Part shown: positions 1 to 8,429 of the stretch, piece by piece
Position numbering within the stretch: the first letter of the stretch is position 1
Layout: each line of letters starts with the position of its first letter
Assembly (NCBI GenBank): GCA_900545915.1
Contig: URAV01000005.1
Coordinates: 55,505-119,504, forward strand
Source: an uncultured Porphyromonadaceae bacterium
GTDB lineage: Bacteria; Bacteroidota; Bacteroidia; Bacteroidales; Coprobacteraceae
Reading direction: 5' to 3'
DNA length: 64,000 bases
Position numbers and translations under genes: made by a program
The notes under the pieces: model-generated
Told to the model about the DNA's origin: nothing
The model's database searches: none
Seen by the model: only the letters and a program-made list of their open reading frames with translations

Positions 1-779
1 TCACTATTTATCTCTAACAAATTCGTTGTAAAATAAGGACAACTGGCTAACAATACCGGTTCATTTTCTTGATGAGTATATTCTGTTTTCAGATCAGAAT
101 ACATTTTATAATCAATCGCATCTTTTGCTAAGGCCGTATGCAATTCTCGCCCTTTTCCATTGGCATCTTTTCGATTATAATCATAAATCCGGTATGTAAT
201 ATCAGAAGTTTGCTGTATCTCAGCAATAAATATCCCCTTCCCGATCGCATGAATTCTTCCTGCAGGCAAGAAAAATACGTCTCCACTCTTAACTGGATGG
301 AATTGAAGGACATCCATAATCGTATTATTTTCTACCCGTTCGACATATTCATCCGGAGTAATTTGCTTAGAAAAACCGGAATACAACCCAGCTCCTTCCT
401 GCGCTGAAATAACATACCACATTTCTGTTTTACCAAATGAATTATGGCGCTCTTTAGCCAACTTATCATTCGGATGAACCTGAATCGACAAATTATCCCG
501 AGCATCGATAAATTTAATCAATAAAGGAAATTTATCCCCAAACCTATCCAAAACATGCTGACCGAGTAATTCAGCACCTTTTTCTTGCATAAGTTCTGTC
601 AGGTTTTTCCCTTTATACTCTCCATTTGCAATAACTGAGACATTGTCCTTTACTTGAGAAATTTCCCAACTCTCACCGATTCCATCAAGCTTTGCGCTTA
701 AATTTTTAAACTTGCAAATCTCACTTCCTCCCCATAAAATACTTTTGAGGATAACTTCAAATTTTAATGGATACATCAT
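1..779 (-). CDS. manA: Mannose-6-phosphate isomerase, class I (3' end outside window)
   Basis: Cupin-fold zinc isomerase that interconverts mannose 6-phosphate and fructose 6-phosphate in the cytoplasm. The 259 visible codons carry the type I PMI landmarks: QVHPND at residues 100-105, GKTEMW at 117-122 and PAGRIHAIG at 172-180. By family knowledge Q100, H102, E119 and H177 are the expected zinc ligands, and all are present. The start is one of two consecutive ATGs (779 or 776). No stop occurs before base 1, so the gene is cut by the window edge, not broken. It begins 9 nt after the stop of the GHL10 glycosidase gene, so the two are probably cotranscribed. Short-form (Bacteroidetes/Firmicutes) PMIs are about 320 residues, so roughly 60 are missing here. 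Confidence 0.95.
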   Translation of the reverse strand, partial: MMYPLKFEVILKSILWGGSEICKFKNLSAKLDGIGESWEISQVKDNVSVIANGEYKGKNLTELMQEKGAELLGQHVLDRFGDKFPLLIKFIDARDNLSIQVHPNDKLAKERHNSFGKTEMWYVISAQEGAGLYSGFSKQITPDEYVERVENNTIMDVLQFHPVKSGDVFFLPAGRIHAIGKGIFIAEIQQTSDITYRIYDYNRKDANGKGRELHTALAKDAIDYKMYSDLKTEYTHQENEPVLLASCPYFTTNLLEINS

Positions 780-787
780 ATTATTTT

Positions 788-2440
788 TCAGTTGACAATT
801 AATATTTTTTCTTCCTTACCCTGATTATTATATAGTTCGACTCGATAAACGCCTGAAAATAAGCCATCTGTTTTTATTGAAACTTTAAACTTTCCTTCAT
901 AGATCTTTTTCCCAAAAATATTAAAAATAGCAATTCTATCAAAGTTTTCCAATGTATTCGACAAAACGACTTCATTATCTGCACTTTTATAATAAGTTTC
1001 AGGAAACGACATTTGCACAGGAATACTCTCCTGATGATACATATCTACAGCTGTCACTGCATAAAAACGTTTTTTCAGAGAAGTCTCAAAAGAGCATCCA
1101 CGTACTCCTGAAGCAATAATATTTGCCGGATCATTTGTATTTACCGGATAACTATCACTTCCGTATAAAACATATTCCCGCACATCTGTTACAGAATTCC
1201 AATATAGAAAGGTCGATAGCGTTTTATATTCTACACACAAAGAGTCAGGCGCACAAGGCAATGTTTTCCCCATATAATTCATCGGAGGATATAATGCCGG
1301 ATAGCGATATGCTTGTAAAAGCGCCGTATATACAAACTTCTCATTATTTATCAAATTTTCCAAACGATAGTAAGCTTGTCCCCTTGCACCATACCTGCGA
1401 CCGTCATAAACTTGACGCATAAAATCTTGCAGTCGCCAATCTCCGTCGTTCGCACAAAGCCTATATGCTCCTAATCCGGAAACTATCGGATGCTCCGCAC
1501 AATGCTTTACCCAATCTATCAAAAAAGGATAAAAAGAACGCTCGGAAAAGTACATCATCGGAACAATAAAGTCATGCTTATTCTGTTTCAGCCATTCTAC
1601 CGGGTCTTGATGAACACTCTCTATTCCGCTCCACCCTAAAGAAGAAAATACCGAAAGCGTATTATATTTTCCGATGACAGCACTGCTTAATTTCACTGCC
1701 GGATCAATTTTCTTTATAGAATCATAAACCGTATATACGATTTTATTGATATTCTCTCTACGCCACTGATTCAAAGTTTTACCGGAAGAACCATACTTCA
1801 GATATGTCTTCCTATCAGGAAAGCCGGCTTTATCAGGATAGCGGATATAATCGAGATGTATTCCGTCTACATCATAATTCGAGACAATCTCTCCGGCAAT
1901 AGATGCAAGGTATAAAGCGGTCTTCGGATTCCCGGGATCAAGATACCATTCTCTGTCCCAATATTTACACATATCTGGATATTTTGATACCACAGAACTT
2001 TTACCTTGATTTTTTATTTGACGGGAAGTTCCCAATGGCATGCAAACAAGCCAAGCATGACATTGAAGTCCTCTTCTATGACATTCTTCGATAACAAAAC
2101 GGAGAGGATCATATCCTGGATTTTTCCCCGATATGCCTGTAAGAACAGAACTCCATGGTTCATACCGAGAAAAATATAAAACATCGCCCCGCAATCGAGT
2201 TTGGAAAAAGACGACATTCATATTCATTTTCTGGACTTGATCCAATAAATAACACAATTCCTCTTGTTGCCTTTTTATATCTTCTTTCGTTTTTATGATC
2301 TTTTTCGGCCAATCCAATCCCCAATTGGTAGTCAACCAAACCCCTCTTATTTCGTATTTAGAGGATGTCGCTGCCATATTTAAAAAAGAAAACAGAAAAG
2401 GGAAAAGTAATATATATTTCTTTAATTCAAAATACATCAT
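788..2440 (-). CDS. GHL10-family (DUF187) glycoside hydrolase-like protein with T9SS sorting tail
   Basis: Secreted TIM-barrel glycosidase-like protein. The GHL10 core covers roughly residues 30-390 and includes the DGIHLDYIRYP strand and motifs HAWLVCM and VPMMYF, where family members place catalytic acids. A fibronectin III-like stretch follows. The last ~60 residues (IFNIFGKKIYEG through GVYRVEL to KILIVN) match the type A C-terminal domain used by the type IX secretion system, so export across both membranes is predicted. I place the start at the ATG at 2440 (MMYFELKKYILLFPFLF), which gives a compact signal peptide. An ATG at 2473 and a TTG at 2482 are in frame but would make an unusually long n-region. 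It precedes manA by 9 nt. The substrate cannot be told from sequence. Confidence 0.88.
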   Translation of the reverse strand: MMYFELKKYILLFPFLFSFLNMAATSSKYEIRGVWLTTNWGLDWPKKIIKTKEDIKRQQEELCYLLDQVQKMNMNVVFFQTRLRGDVLYFSRYEPWSSVLTGISGKNPGYDPLRFVIEECHRRGLQCHAWLVCMPLGTSRQIKNQGKSSVVSKYPDMCKYWDREWYLDPGNPKTALYLASIAGEIVSNYDVDGIHLDYIRYPDKAGFPDRKTYLKYGSSGKTLNQWRRENINKIVYTVYDSIKKIDPAVKLSSAVIGKYNTLSVFSSLGWSGIESVHQDPVEWLKQNKHDFIVPMMYFSERSFYPFLIDWVKHCAEHPIVSGLGAYRLCANDGDWRLQDFMRQVYDGRRYGARGQAYYRLENLINNEKFVYTALLQAYRYPALYPPMNYMGKTLPCAPDSLCVEYKTLSTFLYWNSVTDVREYVLYGSDSYPVNTNDPANIIASGVRGCSFETSLKKRFYAVTAVDMYHQESIPVQMSFPETYYKSADNEVVLSNTLENFDRIAIFNIFGKKIYEGKFKVSIKTDGLFSGVYRVELYNNQGKEEKILIVN

Positions 2441-2746
2441 ACAATTATAAAACAGCAAACGAAGATACTTCATTTTACCCAAAACAAAAACTCCATATTT
2501 GAATTATTTCGGGAAAATATAAATTATGACACTTATTCCCGTTTTAGCTTTTCAAGGAATATTTTTTGTATTTCTGCAAGAAAGATAACTTGCTTAGAAC
2601 AAATATGTTGATCAGATTACTTGGAAATTGGGTAATGAGATAGCAACTGTTTATATTTCTAAGTTCTTCATTGTTAGCCTTTTAATACCACAAAGGTTAT
2701 AGAATAGTCCGATACATGTACCGTATCATAGAAAAAATAAAATAGC

Positions 2747-5362
2747 CTATTGGTTTAGCTTATTCAATCGCATTACGATTGAAGTTTGGCTTCTGCCCAT
2801 TTTAGCTGCAATATACTTCACGCTCTTGCCCTCACTATGTAGTTTTAATAGAAATTGGTCTGCGCTTCTCGTCCACCTTTTATTAGCATTAGGATGTTTA
2901 ACATAACTCTCTTCTGAAACCTTTTCAGGATGTAAAAACTCATCAACAAAGACAGAGGGAAAACGGTTATCGTAAAGTACTACTGTTTTTATCTTGGCTC
3001 TTGTTATTGCAACATAGAATAATCTGCGTTCTTCTCCATATGGGAATTGGTCGCTTTTAGTGAGTACGTAGTTAAGCACAGGATCGTCACTCACAAGAGA
3101 AGGGAAACCATATGTATCCTTATTACATTGTAAGAGTATTACATAATCAGCTTCAAGCCCCTTCGACTTATGTACGGTCAAAAACTCGATTTTTCGTCCT
3201 CCTATCACATAAAAGAACCTATTGCCCTCTTTAATGGATTGATACATAAAAGAGAGGTAATAATCATCAAAGGAATAACGCCCTAACAAAAATATAGATT
3301 TATCCAATGGAATAGAAGCCACAAGTTGTCCTATCGTATTGCAATAATCTCGTCTATCGTATGCATGGAACTCCAACTCTGTTTTCATTTCAGGGCTGAA
3401 CGAGTGTATGTCCTTTTGTATTTGGGCTTTATTGCGCTGTATGAAGCGAGAGGACAACGAAACCAAAGGCTCTCCAAATCTGTACGTAGTTTCAATTTTG
3501 TTTATCTCTGTTGCTCCAAAGTATTCGGGAAACTGATTAAAAAGAGCCATATCACTTCCCGAAAAACGATATATGGACTGCCAATCATCGCCCACACAAT
3601 ACAACTTTGCAGGCGGGCTTCCCTCTCGCAATACTTTTAGGAAATTATAACGGTCAACCGATATGTCTTGAAACTCATCTACAATGATATAATCATACTC
3701 AACAGGATGTGAAGCACGACATATTTCTGTGGCTTTAAGAATCGCATCGGTAAAATCAATTTGGTTACTATCGCTTAATGCGCTTATATAGAGTTCATAT
3801 ATAGGTTGAAATATGTTCTTGATAATAAAAACACTCCGCTCATCATCTGCATTCTTTGCTTGTTTAAGAACCTCCTTAACTGATTTACAACTTGATTTTA
3901 CCAATGTCACAAAAGTAACAACAAGTCGTATAAATGCCTTTTCCTGCTTACTACCTTTGGGCAAAACCCAATCATATAACTCTTCATCCGTTTTCTCTTG
4001 AATTGGTACACCTGCATCATCTAATAGTTTACGGAGTTTATCCCTTATATCAGAATAATGGAAATCAGCACTTGATGTTACTAAAAGCTGAGTGCCAAAT
4101 TTCTCATGAGCAGCTTTCTTCCAAGTTATACCATCATTATATTTTTGATTGGCTTCTTCGTATGTTATATTCCTGTCTTTTGCAAACCAAGCAGGGACAA
4201 GACTATGCTCATCAACTCCAAAATGTTCCAAATAGATCCGTTTGGTTACTCCCTTTTGCTCGAAGTATATAGAAAAATCGGGGCGATATTGAGAGTACAT
4301 TTCATCTGCTAATTGATGTTCGTATGGCTCTTCATATCTGAATTTTACTCCAAGTGATGATAAAACAAAGCATATCTTTTGCTCCTGTTCACTTCTCACA
4401 TATATGGCTCTACCGTCCATATCGGGAAACATCGCTTTTAGTTGAACATTTTTTTGTTCCGACAACTTTTCTCGCTTTTCATTCTTGCGTTGCTCCCAAT
4501 CTGCTTCATTAGTTTGGTAATCAATGAAGTATTCTACTACACTATTCTTAAAAGCCTTATTTCCTAATAAAGTGTGATAAATATCTATGAATAAGGCATC
4601 AGTATTGTCACAAATAAAGGGTTTTATACCTGTCGCTTTTCCGATAATATCAATGGCTAATTTATGAAATGTATAACCTTTCAAACCATCAGTAGCCATT
4701 CTCTCTGTCAGTTCGGCTGCTGCTTTATTTGTATAACTGATAAGCAAAATTCTTTCGGGGGATATACCTTTGATTTCGGTAAGATATTTAACCTTGCCAA
4801 TGATAGAAGATGTTTTACCACTACCCGCACTGCTAACCACCAAACAATTATCTTCCTCTGAAACGATTGAACGTCTTTGTTGCTTGTCTAATGGATATTT
4901 TAGACAATGGTCGAAAAAATCTTTATGAGTGTCAAGCAAAAATGTAATAACGCCCTCATTATGCTGTTTTACAAGTTTATTGATGACTCCAAAATCATTG
5001 ATGAATTTGGAAATGGTTTCAGATGGAGTGATATTGAAAGCTTCAAGTTTCTTAACGAGTGAATGTGCTTCTTGAAAATATGATATATAATGATTGGTGA
5101 AATCCTTTTCTTGCGTTGTCGATATTATCTTACCATAAAAGCCATTATCTAGGGCTGTCGGAATATCCACAAATACAACATTATTTAGTTTAGATAATCT
5201 CTCTTGGGCTTGCTTGTAACTGGACTTATCGCTATAAACAGATATATGATTTAAATTTTCTGATAATTCTTTGGATTTGTTTTTGAGGCGTGTTCGTACC
5301 ATAGCTATTACAACAATTGAAATAGCTATAATACAAATAACCCCAATAAACCCCCACTGCAT
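2747..5362 (-). CDS. UvrD/HelD-like superfamily 1 helicase with inserted nuclease-like domain and membrane anchor
   Basis: An 871-residue SF1A helicase. Visible motifs: Q-motif LDKQQR at 158, Walker A AGSGKT at 179-184, motif Ia ISYTNKAAAEL near 209, Walker B VDEFQD at 561-566, motif III GDDWQSIYRFSGSD at 591-604, TYRFGEPL at 626, VHKSKGLEADYV and the arginine-finger motif FYVAITRAK. Between Ia and II lies a ~140-residue insert containing RPDF (360-363) and IYLEHFG (376-382), a PD-(D/E)XK-like arrangement also seen in helicase IV relatives. Residues 5-22 form a transmembrane helix. The last ~40 residues (RSADQFLLKL to TSIVMRLNKL) look like a helix-turn-helix tail. It lies next to orphan lipoproteins and a dead recombinase, so it is probably part of an acquired island. 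Helicase assignment is firm; the biological role (repair, defence or element maintenance) is unknown. Confidence 0.85.
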   Translation of the reverse strand: MQWGFIGVICIIAISIVVIAMVRTRLKNKSKELSENLNHISVYSDKSSYKQAQERLSKLNNVVFVDIPTALDNGFYGKIISTTQEKDFTNHYISYFQEAHSLVKKLEAFNITPSETISKFINDFGVINKLVKQHNEGVITFLLDTHKDFFDHCLKYPLDKQQRRSIVSEEDNCLVVSSAGSGKTSSIIGKVKYLTEIKGISPERILLISYTNKAAAELTERMATDGLKGYTFHKLAIDIIGKATGIKPFICDNTDALFIDIYHTLLGNKAFKNSVVEYFIDYQTNEADWEQRKNEKREKLSEQKNVQLKAMFPDMDGRAIYVRSEQEQKICFVLSSLGVKFRYEEPYEHQLADEMYSQYRPDFSIYFEQKGVTKRIYLEHFGVDEHSLVPAWFAKDRNITYEEANQKYNDGITWKKAAHEKFGTQLLVTSSADFHYSDIRDKLRKLLDDAGVPIQEKTDEELYDWVLPKGSKQEKAFIRLVVTFVTLVKSSCKSVKEVLKQAKNADDERSVFIIKNIFQPIYELYISALSDSNQIDFTDAILKATEICRASHPVEYDYIIVDEFQDISVDRYNFLKVLREGSPPAKLYCVGDDWQSIYRFSGSDMALFNQFPEYFGATEINKIETTYRFGEPLVSLSSRFIQRNKAQIQKDIHSFSPEMKTELEFHAYDRRDYCNTIGQLVASIPLDKSIFLLGRYSFDDYYLSFMYQSIKEGNRFFYVIGGRKIEFLTVHKSKGLEADYVILLQCNKDTYGFPSLVSDDPVLNYVLTKSDQFPYGEERRLFYVAITRAKIKTVVLYDNRFPSVFVDEFLHPEKVSEESYVKHPNANKRWTRSADQFLLKLHSEGKSVKYIAAKMGRSQTSIVMRLNKLNQ

Positions 5363-5459
5363 ATTAGAAAAAAGATTTGTAGTTGCGAATACTTACATTG
5401 TATAAAAATTAACGTACAACAAAAACACTCTAACTTTCTATGCTAATAAAAAACGGAAA

Positions 5460-6119
5460 TTATAGTAAAAAGCTATTGTCCTTAAAATAATCCATTATAT
5501 CTTCATCAGAAGTTGCCTCATCTACAGCTTTCAAAATTTTTGCAAAGTTCTCGATCTTATCAACTTCATAACCATTACAAGTTGTAAACTCTTCATTGCA
5601 AAAGAAAAGCATTTCTCCCGGAATGGTCATTGAACCTGCGCCATTAAGACTCCTAAATCTATGACTTACTACCCAACCAGTAAATTCTCCTTTGTAATAT
5701 TTAGCAACATTTTCTTTTAGAGAAGCAAGTTGTTCTGAAAGTTTCTTGATATATTTATCCAAATCAGATTTCGCTTCTTCTTTTTCTTTTTTTGCCCGTG
5801 CATACTCTCCACGAGAGTATTGAGAAGAATAACCATTAGGAACCCAAATATCCATAGAAGATTCAGCGGATTTAATTTTTCTTTTACATCTATTTATTTT
5901 GGACATCGAATCTTTGATTTCATCGCTGATTTCCATAATAGGCTCAATAGTAGTTACATCAATGAACATACTATCAACTCTTGTTGATATTGGTTCATAA
6001 GAATCTGGGTGATAAAGATAGTCTTTAAGCGTCTCTTTAACCAATTTCTCTGCTTTTTCCTCGTTAGAGAGTGTGCAAGAAGTCATAATTAAAGTAAGTA
6101 ATATAAAAAGCTTTTTCAT
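5460..6119 (-). CDS. Hypothetical lipoprotein with coiled-coil centre
   Basis: A 219-residue protein with a short signal peptide and lipobox (LIMTSC, acylated Cys15), so it is predicted to be membrane-anchored. The segment after the lipobox (VKETLKDYLYHPDSYEPIST) resembles a recurring motif of Bacteroidales hypothetical proteins with a tyrosine-rich DxxSYEP core, which I recognise only as a pattern. Residues ~100-150 are strongly K/E-rich (KEKEEAKSDLDKYIKKLSEQ) and probably coiled coil. No catalytic motif is visible. It lies 35 nt after another lipoprotein gene on the same strand and 97 nt before the helicase, and probably shares a transcript at least with the former. Function unknown. Confidence 0.7.
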   Translation of the reverse strand: MKKLFILLTLIMTSCTLSNEEKAEKLVKETLKDYLYHPDSYEPISTRVDSMFIDVTTIEPIMEISDEIKDSMSKINRCKRKIKSAESSMDIWVPNGYSSQYSRGEYARAKKEKEEAKSDLDKYIKKLSEQLASLKENVAKYYKGEFTGWVVSHRFRSLNGAGSMTIPGEMLFFCNEEFTTCNGYEVDKIENFAKILKAVDEATSDEDIMDYFKDNSFLL

Positions 6120-6154
6120 AATATGTTATATTATTATTTGACAATTAACGGATT

Positions 6155-6652
6155 TTATTTATCAGGGAATAAACCTGATAATGCTCTTCTAATGGCTTGA
6201 CGAATATCATCTGCCTCTGTCTCACCTTGTCCCTCTGCCGTACAAGAGCATATCATTTCATTGGTTTTTGCAGAACTAAATTGTATGGTTACTTCTATTG
6301 TATAACCTAAACCTCTATTACGCCTACCACTCTCGCCATAATTGACGATTAGAGTTTCATTAGATAATTCGGATTTGAGTTCGGGTAATATAATATATCC
6401 TTCTTTTATTAGTATTCCTGCTATCACATCACTCGGATTAACACTTTTGGTGGTTGAAGAGCCATAGATGCCATATTGTCCTCCATATGTACCTCCTGTG
6501 CTTGATGTCAATTCCTTTGTCGGGGAAATGTATGCGTATTTATACATTTCAATAGGAGCATTCCTTACTATTACAGGTGTTCGAAGTGGTGCACACCCAT
6601 TTACTAATAGAATAGTGCAAATAATTAATAACCAATTTTTAATTGTGTTCAT
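6155..6652 (-). CDS. Hypothetical lipoprotein, Gly/Tyr/Ser-rich N-terminal half
   Basis: A 165-residue protein with signal peptide and lipobox ending at Cys20 (LLVNGC). After the lipobox comes a low-complexity linker rich in G, Y, S and T (SSTGGTYGGQYGIYGSSTT), then an alpha/beta domain ending in AIRRALSGLFPDK. The layout resembles small Bacteroidales outer-membrane lipoproteins of unknown function. It is the first gene after a ~250-nt leader containing an extensive hairpin, with a consensus -7 box at 6913-6920. The second lipoprotein follows after 35 nt. No homology-based function can be offered. Confidence 0.68.
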   Translation of the reverse strand: MNTIKNWLLIICTILLVNGCAPLRTPVIVRNAPIEMYKYAYISPTKELTSSTGGTYGGQYGIYGSSTTKSVNPSDVIAGILIKEGYIILPELKSELSNETLIVNYGESGRRNRGLGYTIEVTIQFSSAKTNEMICSCTAEGQGETEADDIRQAIRRALSGLFPDK

Positions 6653-6729
6653 ACACTGTACATTTTAATCTCCAGTTCCTAAAGGATTTTAATCTATAAA
6701 GAAAAGCGTGGAACTGTATGCCACACTCT

Positions 6730-6847
6730 TACTTGAAGGTCGTAGGAAACCTTGGATACGGATGTAACAATAGCAGCCCACGCTATAGCGTGAGAACCAC
6801 TATGCTATCCTCGTATCCAATTTGAAAATTTCCTACGTTTTCAAGTA
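6730..6847 (-). ncRNA. 118-nt extended hairpin (structured leader or RNA element)
   Basis: Five nested stems are readable directly: 6730-6737 with 6840-6847 (TACTTGAA/TTCAAGTA, 8 bp), 6741-6749 with 6829-6837 (CGTAGGAAA/TTTCCTACG, 9 bp), 6752-6760 with 6812-6820 (TTGGATACG/CGTATCCAA, 9 bp), 6770-6775 with 6803-6808 (ATAGCA/TGCTAT) and the terminal CACGCTATAGCGTG palindrome at 6779-6792. Interior loops are small and uneven. A further small hairpin (GTGG/CCAC, 6708-6724) lies beside it. It sits between a consensus promoter (6913-6920) and the first lipoprotein start (6652), so it would be transcribed in the leader. There is no U-tract, so it is not a simple terminator. It could be a regulatory RNA, a recombination or mobile-element end, or both. 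I do not recognise it as a named family. Confidence 0.6.
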
Positions 6848-6912
6848 CAAGATAAGCATAACGCTTCTTCTTTTTCTCATATGTCTTGGATAAAGTAATT
6901 CATATCCAACTG

Positions 6913-6920
6913 CAAAATTA
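6913..6920 (-). promoter_or_regulatory. Bacteroidetes -7 box for the lipoprotein leader
   Basis: Reading leftwards the sequence is TAATTTTG, an exact match to the Bacteroidetes -7 consensus TAnnTTTG. A start point near 6906 would give a leader of about 250 nt containing the extended hairpin before the lipoprotein ATG at 6652. No clear -33 TTTG is visible at the usual distance. Confidence 0.5.
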
Positions 6921-6996
6921 GTAAAAAAATTGTAATAATAAGCACTCTACGAGCGAATTATTACGAACTTAGAGGTGTGTTTTAGAGTTTCAACCC

Positions 6997-7510
6997 TCAA
7001 TTTTGATTTCTGCTTGTTGGCAATTCTAACACTTTCATAAACTCATCTTCCTTGCACTGAATCAAGATAGGTGAAGTCATCGATTCAAAGATTAAATCGT
7101 CCCTTTTTAGCTTGTTTGCGGGATCAGCCCGCACCATTAGTCAAGAACGATTAGTTATGCACTACTGGAATAGAGTTTACCTGTAACGGGAATTTCCTTG
7201 AGAACACACGGCTTTCGTATAAAATCGTCATTGTAACCCATTTTCTCGCTAAGCTATTTAATCATCGTCATCAGTTTTTCCACATACGGAAAGTAATGCA
7301 AAATCTTGTTGATGTAGTTCGTTAATTTACGGTTCTCCGTTTCGTAAGACTCTCACCTTTGGCTCATCCCAAAGTTTTTTTGCAATGGTACGTTTACAAC
7401 TGAATTAGGGTATTGAACCGTTGGTTGTCACTCGTTCCATAATGGAAATAATTTCATTTTTCTCCTTTGCTTACGTTCACATAGAACAACACCTTAAACA
7501 AACTTCACAA
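6997..7510 (-). pseudogene. Decayed mobile-element remnant (tyrosine recombinase N-terminus and mobilisation-like fragment)
   Basis: No intact ORF is present, but leftward translation restores family-like protein. From 7498, FKVLFYVNVSKGEK continues after a frameshift as NEIISIMERVTTNGSIP, a stop, then FSCKRTIAKKLWDE. This follows the pattern of the arm-type DNA-binding N-terminal domain of Bacteroidetes tyrosine recombinases. From about 7330 to 7158, KLTNYINKILHYFPYVEKL, a stop, then LSEKMGYNDDFIRK up to GKLYSSS resembles segments found in Bacteroidales mobilisation proteins (weak). A third fragment, SPILIQCKEDEFMKVLELP, ends at 6997. At least one frameshift and several stops show it is dead. 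The catalytic R-H-R-Y domain of a recombinase is absent. Confidence 0.5.
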
Positions 7511-7743
7511 AATCCAATATTTTCGTACTACGAAATTCCTTATCATCCATTGAGATAAAAAAGAACTATAATATGTGGCGACACAAAGAAAAATCTTACT
7601 CCATTATATATGGTAACGATTAGACAATCGTTCTATTTCATTACCTTACGTTTCTTTGCAGAATTACCATTTCTTACATTTCTAAGATTTTTATCATAAT
7701 ATACTTATAATCAGATAAATAAATACTATTATTCTGATTTCAG

Positions 7744-7773
7744 TTGATTATTCCAGCGTTTTTTGTATTTTTG
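7744..7773 (+). promoter_or_regulatory. Promoter of the TRIC-gtrA-GT39 operon
   Basis: A -33 TTG at 7744-7746 and a -7 TATTTTTG at 7766-7773 are separated by 19 bp, the standard Bacteroidetes arrangement. The start codon follows 20 nt after the -7 box. Confidence 0.7.
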
Positions 7774-7793
7774 TACGATCTAACTCAAAAATC

Positions 7794-8420
7794 ATGGGGA
7801 ATACATTCGTTTCCATTATCGAAATCATTGGGACATTGGCTTTTGCAATAAGCGGCATACGTTTAGCTTCCGCAAAACAGTTTGATTGGTTCGGAGCCTA
7901 TGTCGTAGGATTAGTGACAGCGATCGGAGGCGGAACTTTACGTGATTTATTATTAAACCTTCCCCCTTTCTGGATGCAGAACAGTATCTATCTGACAGTA
8001 ACAGGCATTGCTCTTGTCGCCGTTATCGTTTTCGGGAAATTTTTAATCCGTCTGCAAAATACATTTTTCGTTTTCGACTCTATCGGACTGGCGCTGTTTG
8101 TCGTTGTTGGTATCCAAAAGACATTAGCCGTAGGATATCCGTTTTGGGTAGCAATAGTTATGGGAACTATAACCGGTGCTTTCGGCGGAATAATTCGTGA
8201 TATACTCATCAACGAAGAACCCCTGATTTTCAGGAAAGACATTTACGCTTTAGCCTGCGTTGTCGGCGGAATATTTTATTGGGGATGCTATACATTGCAA
8301 CTACCGGATGAAATAACTCAATCTATTGCCGCAGCAAGTGTCATACTTACTCGTTTTGCTGCAGTTAAATATCACTGGGGACTTCCCGTTTTACATGGGG
8401 ATGATGATGAATCTAATTAG
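7794..8420 (+). CDS. TRIC-type cation channel family protein (UPF0126)
   Basis: A 208-residue inner-membrane protein with about seven transmembrane helices, made of two homologous halves. Each half carries the family signature: GGGTLRDLLL near residue 46 and GGIIRDIL near residue 130. Prokaryotic TRIC proteins form trimeric, mainly potassium-conducting channels; the physiological role here is unknown. It is the first gene after the promoter at 7744-7773, and gtrA begins 9 nt later, so it heads a three-gene operon with two glycosylation-type membrane proteins. Length is normal for YadS/YicG-like members. Confidence 0.9.
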   Translation: MGNTFVSIIEIIGTLAFAISGIRLASAKQFDWFGAYVVGLVTAIGGGTLRDLLLNLPPFWMQNSIYLTVTGIALVAVIVFGKFLIRLQNTFFVFDSIGLALFVVVGIQKTLAVGYPFWVAIVMGTITGAFGGIIRDILINEEPLIFRKDIYALACVVGGIFYWGCYTLQLPDEITQSIAAASVILTRFAAVKYHWGLPVLHGDDDESN

Positions 8421-8429
8421 CAGAATTTC

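Noticed and set aside
2566..2585. Possible attachment-site direct repeat with 7755-7775 (TTTTTTGTATTTyTG)
   Set aside because: The shared sequence is low-complexity and the right copy is the promoter of the TRIC operon; there is no support beyond chance AT-rich similarity.
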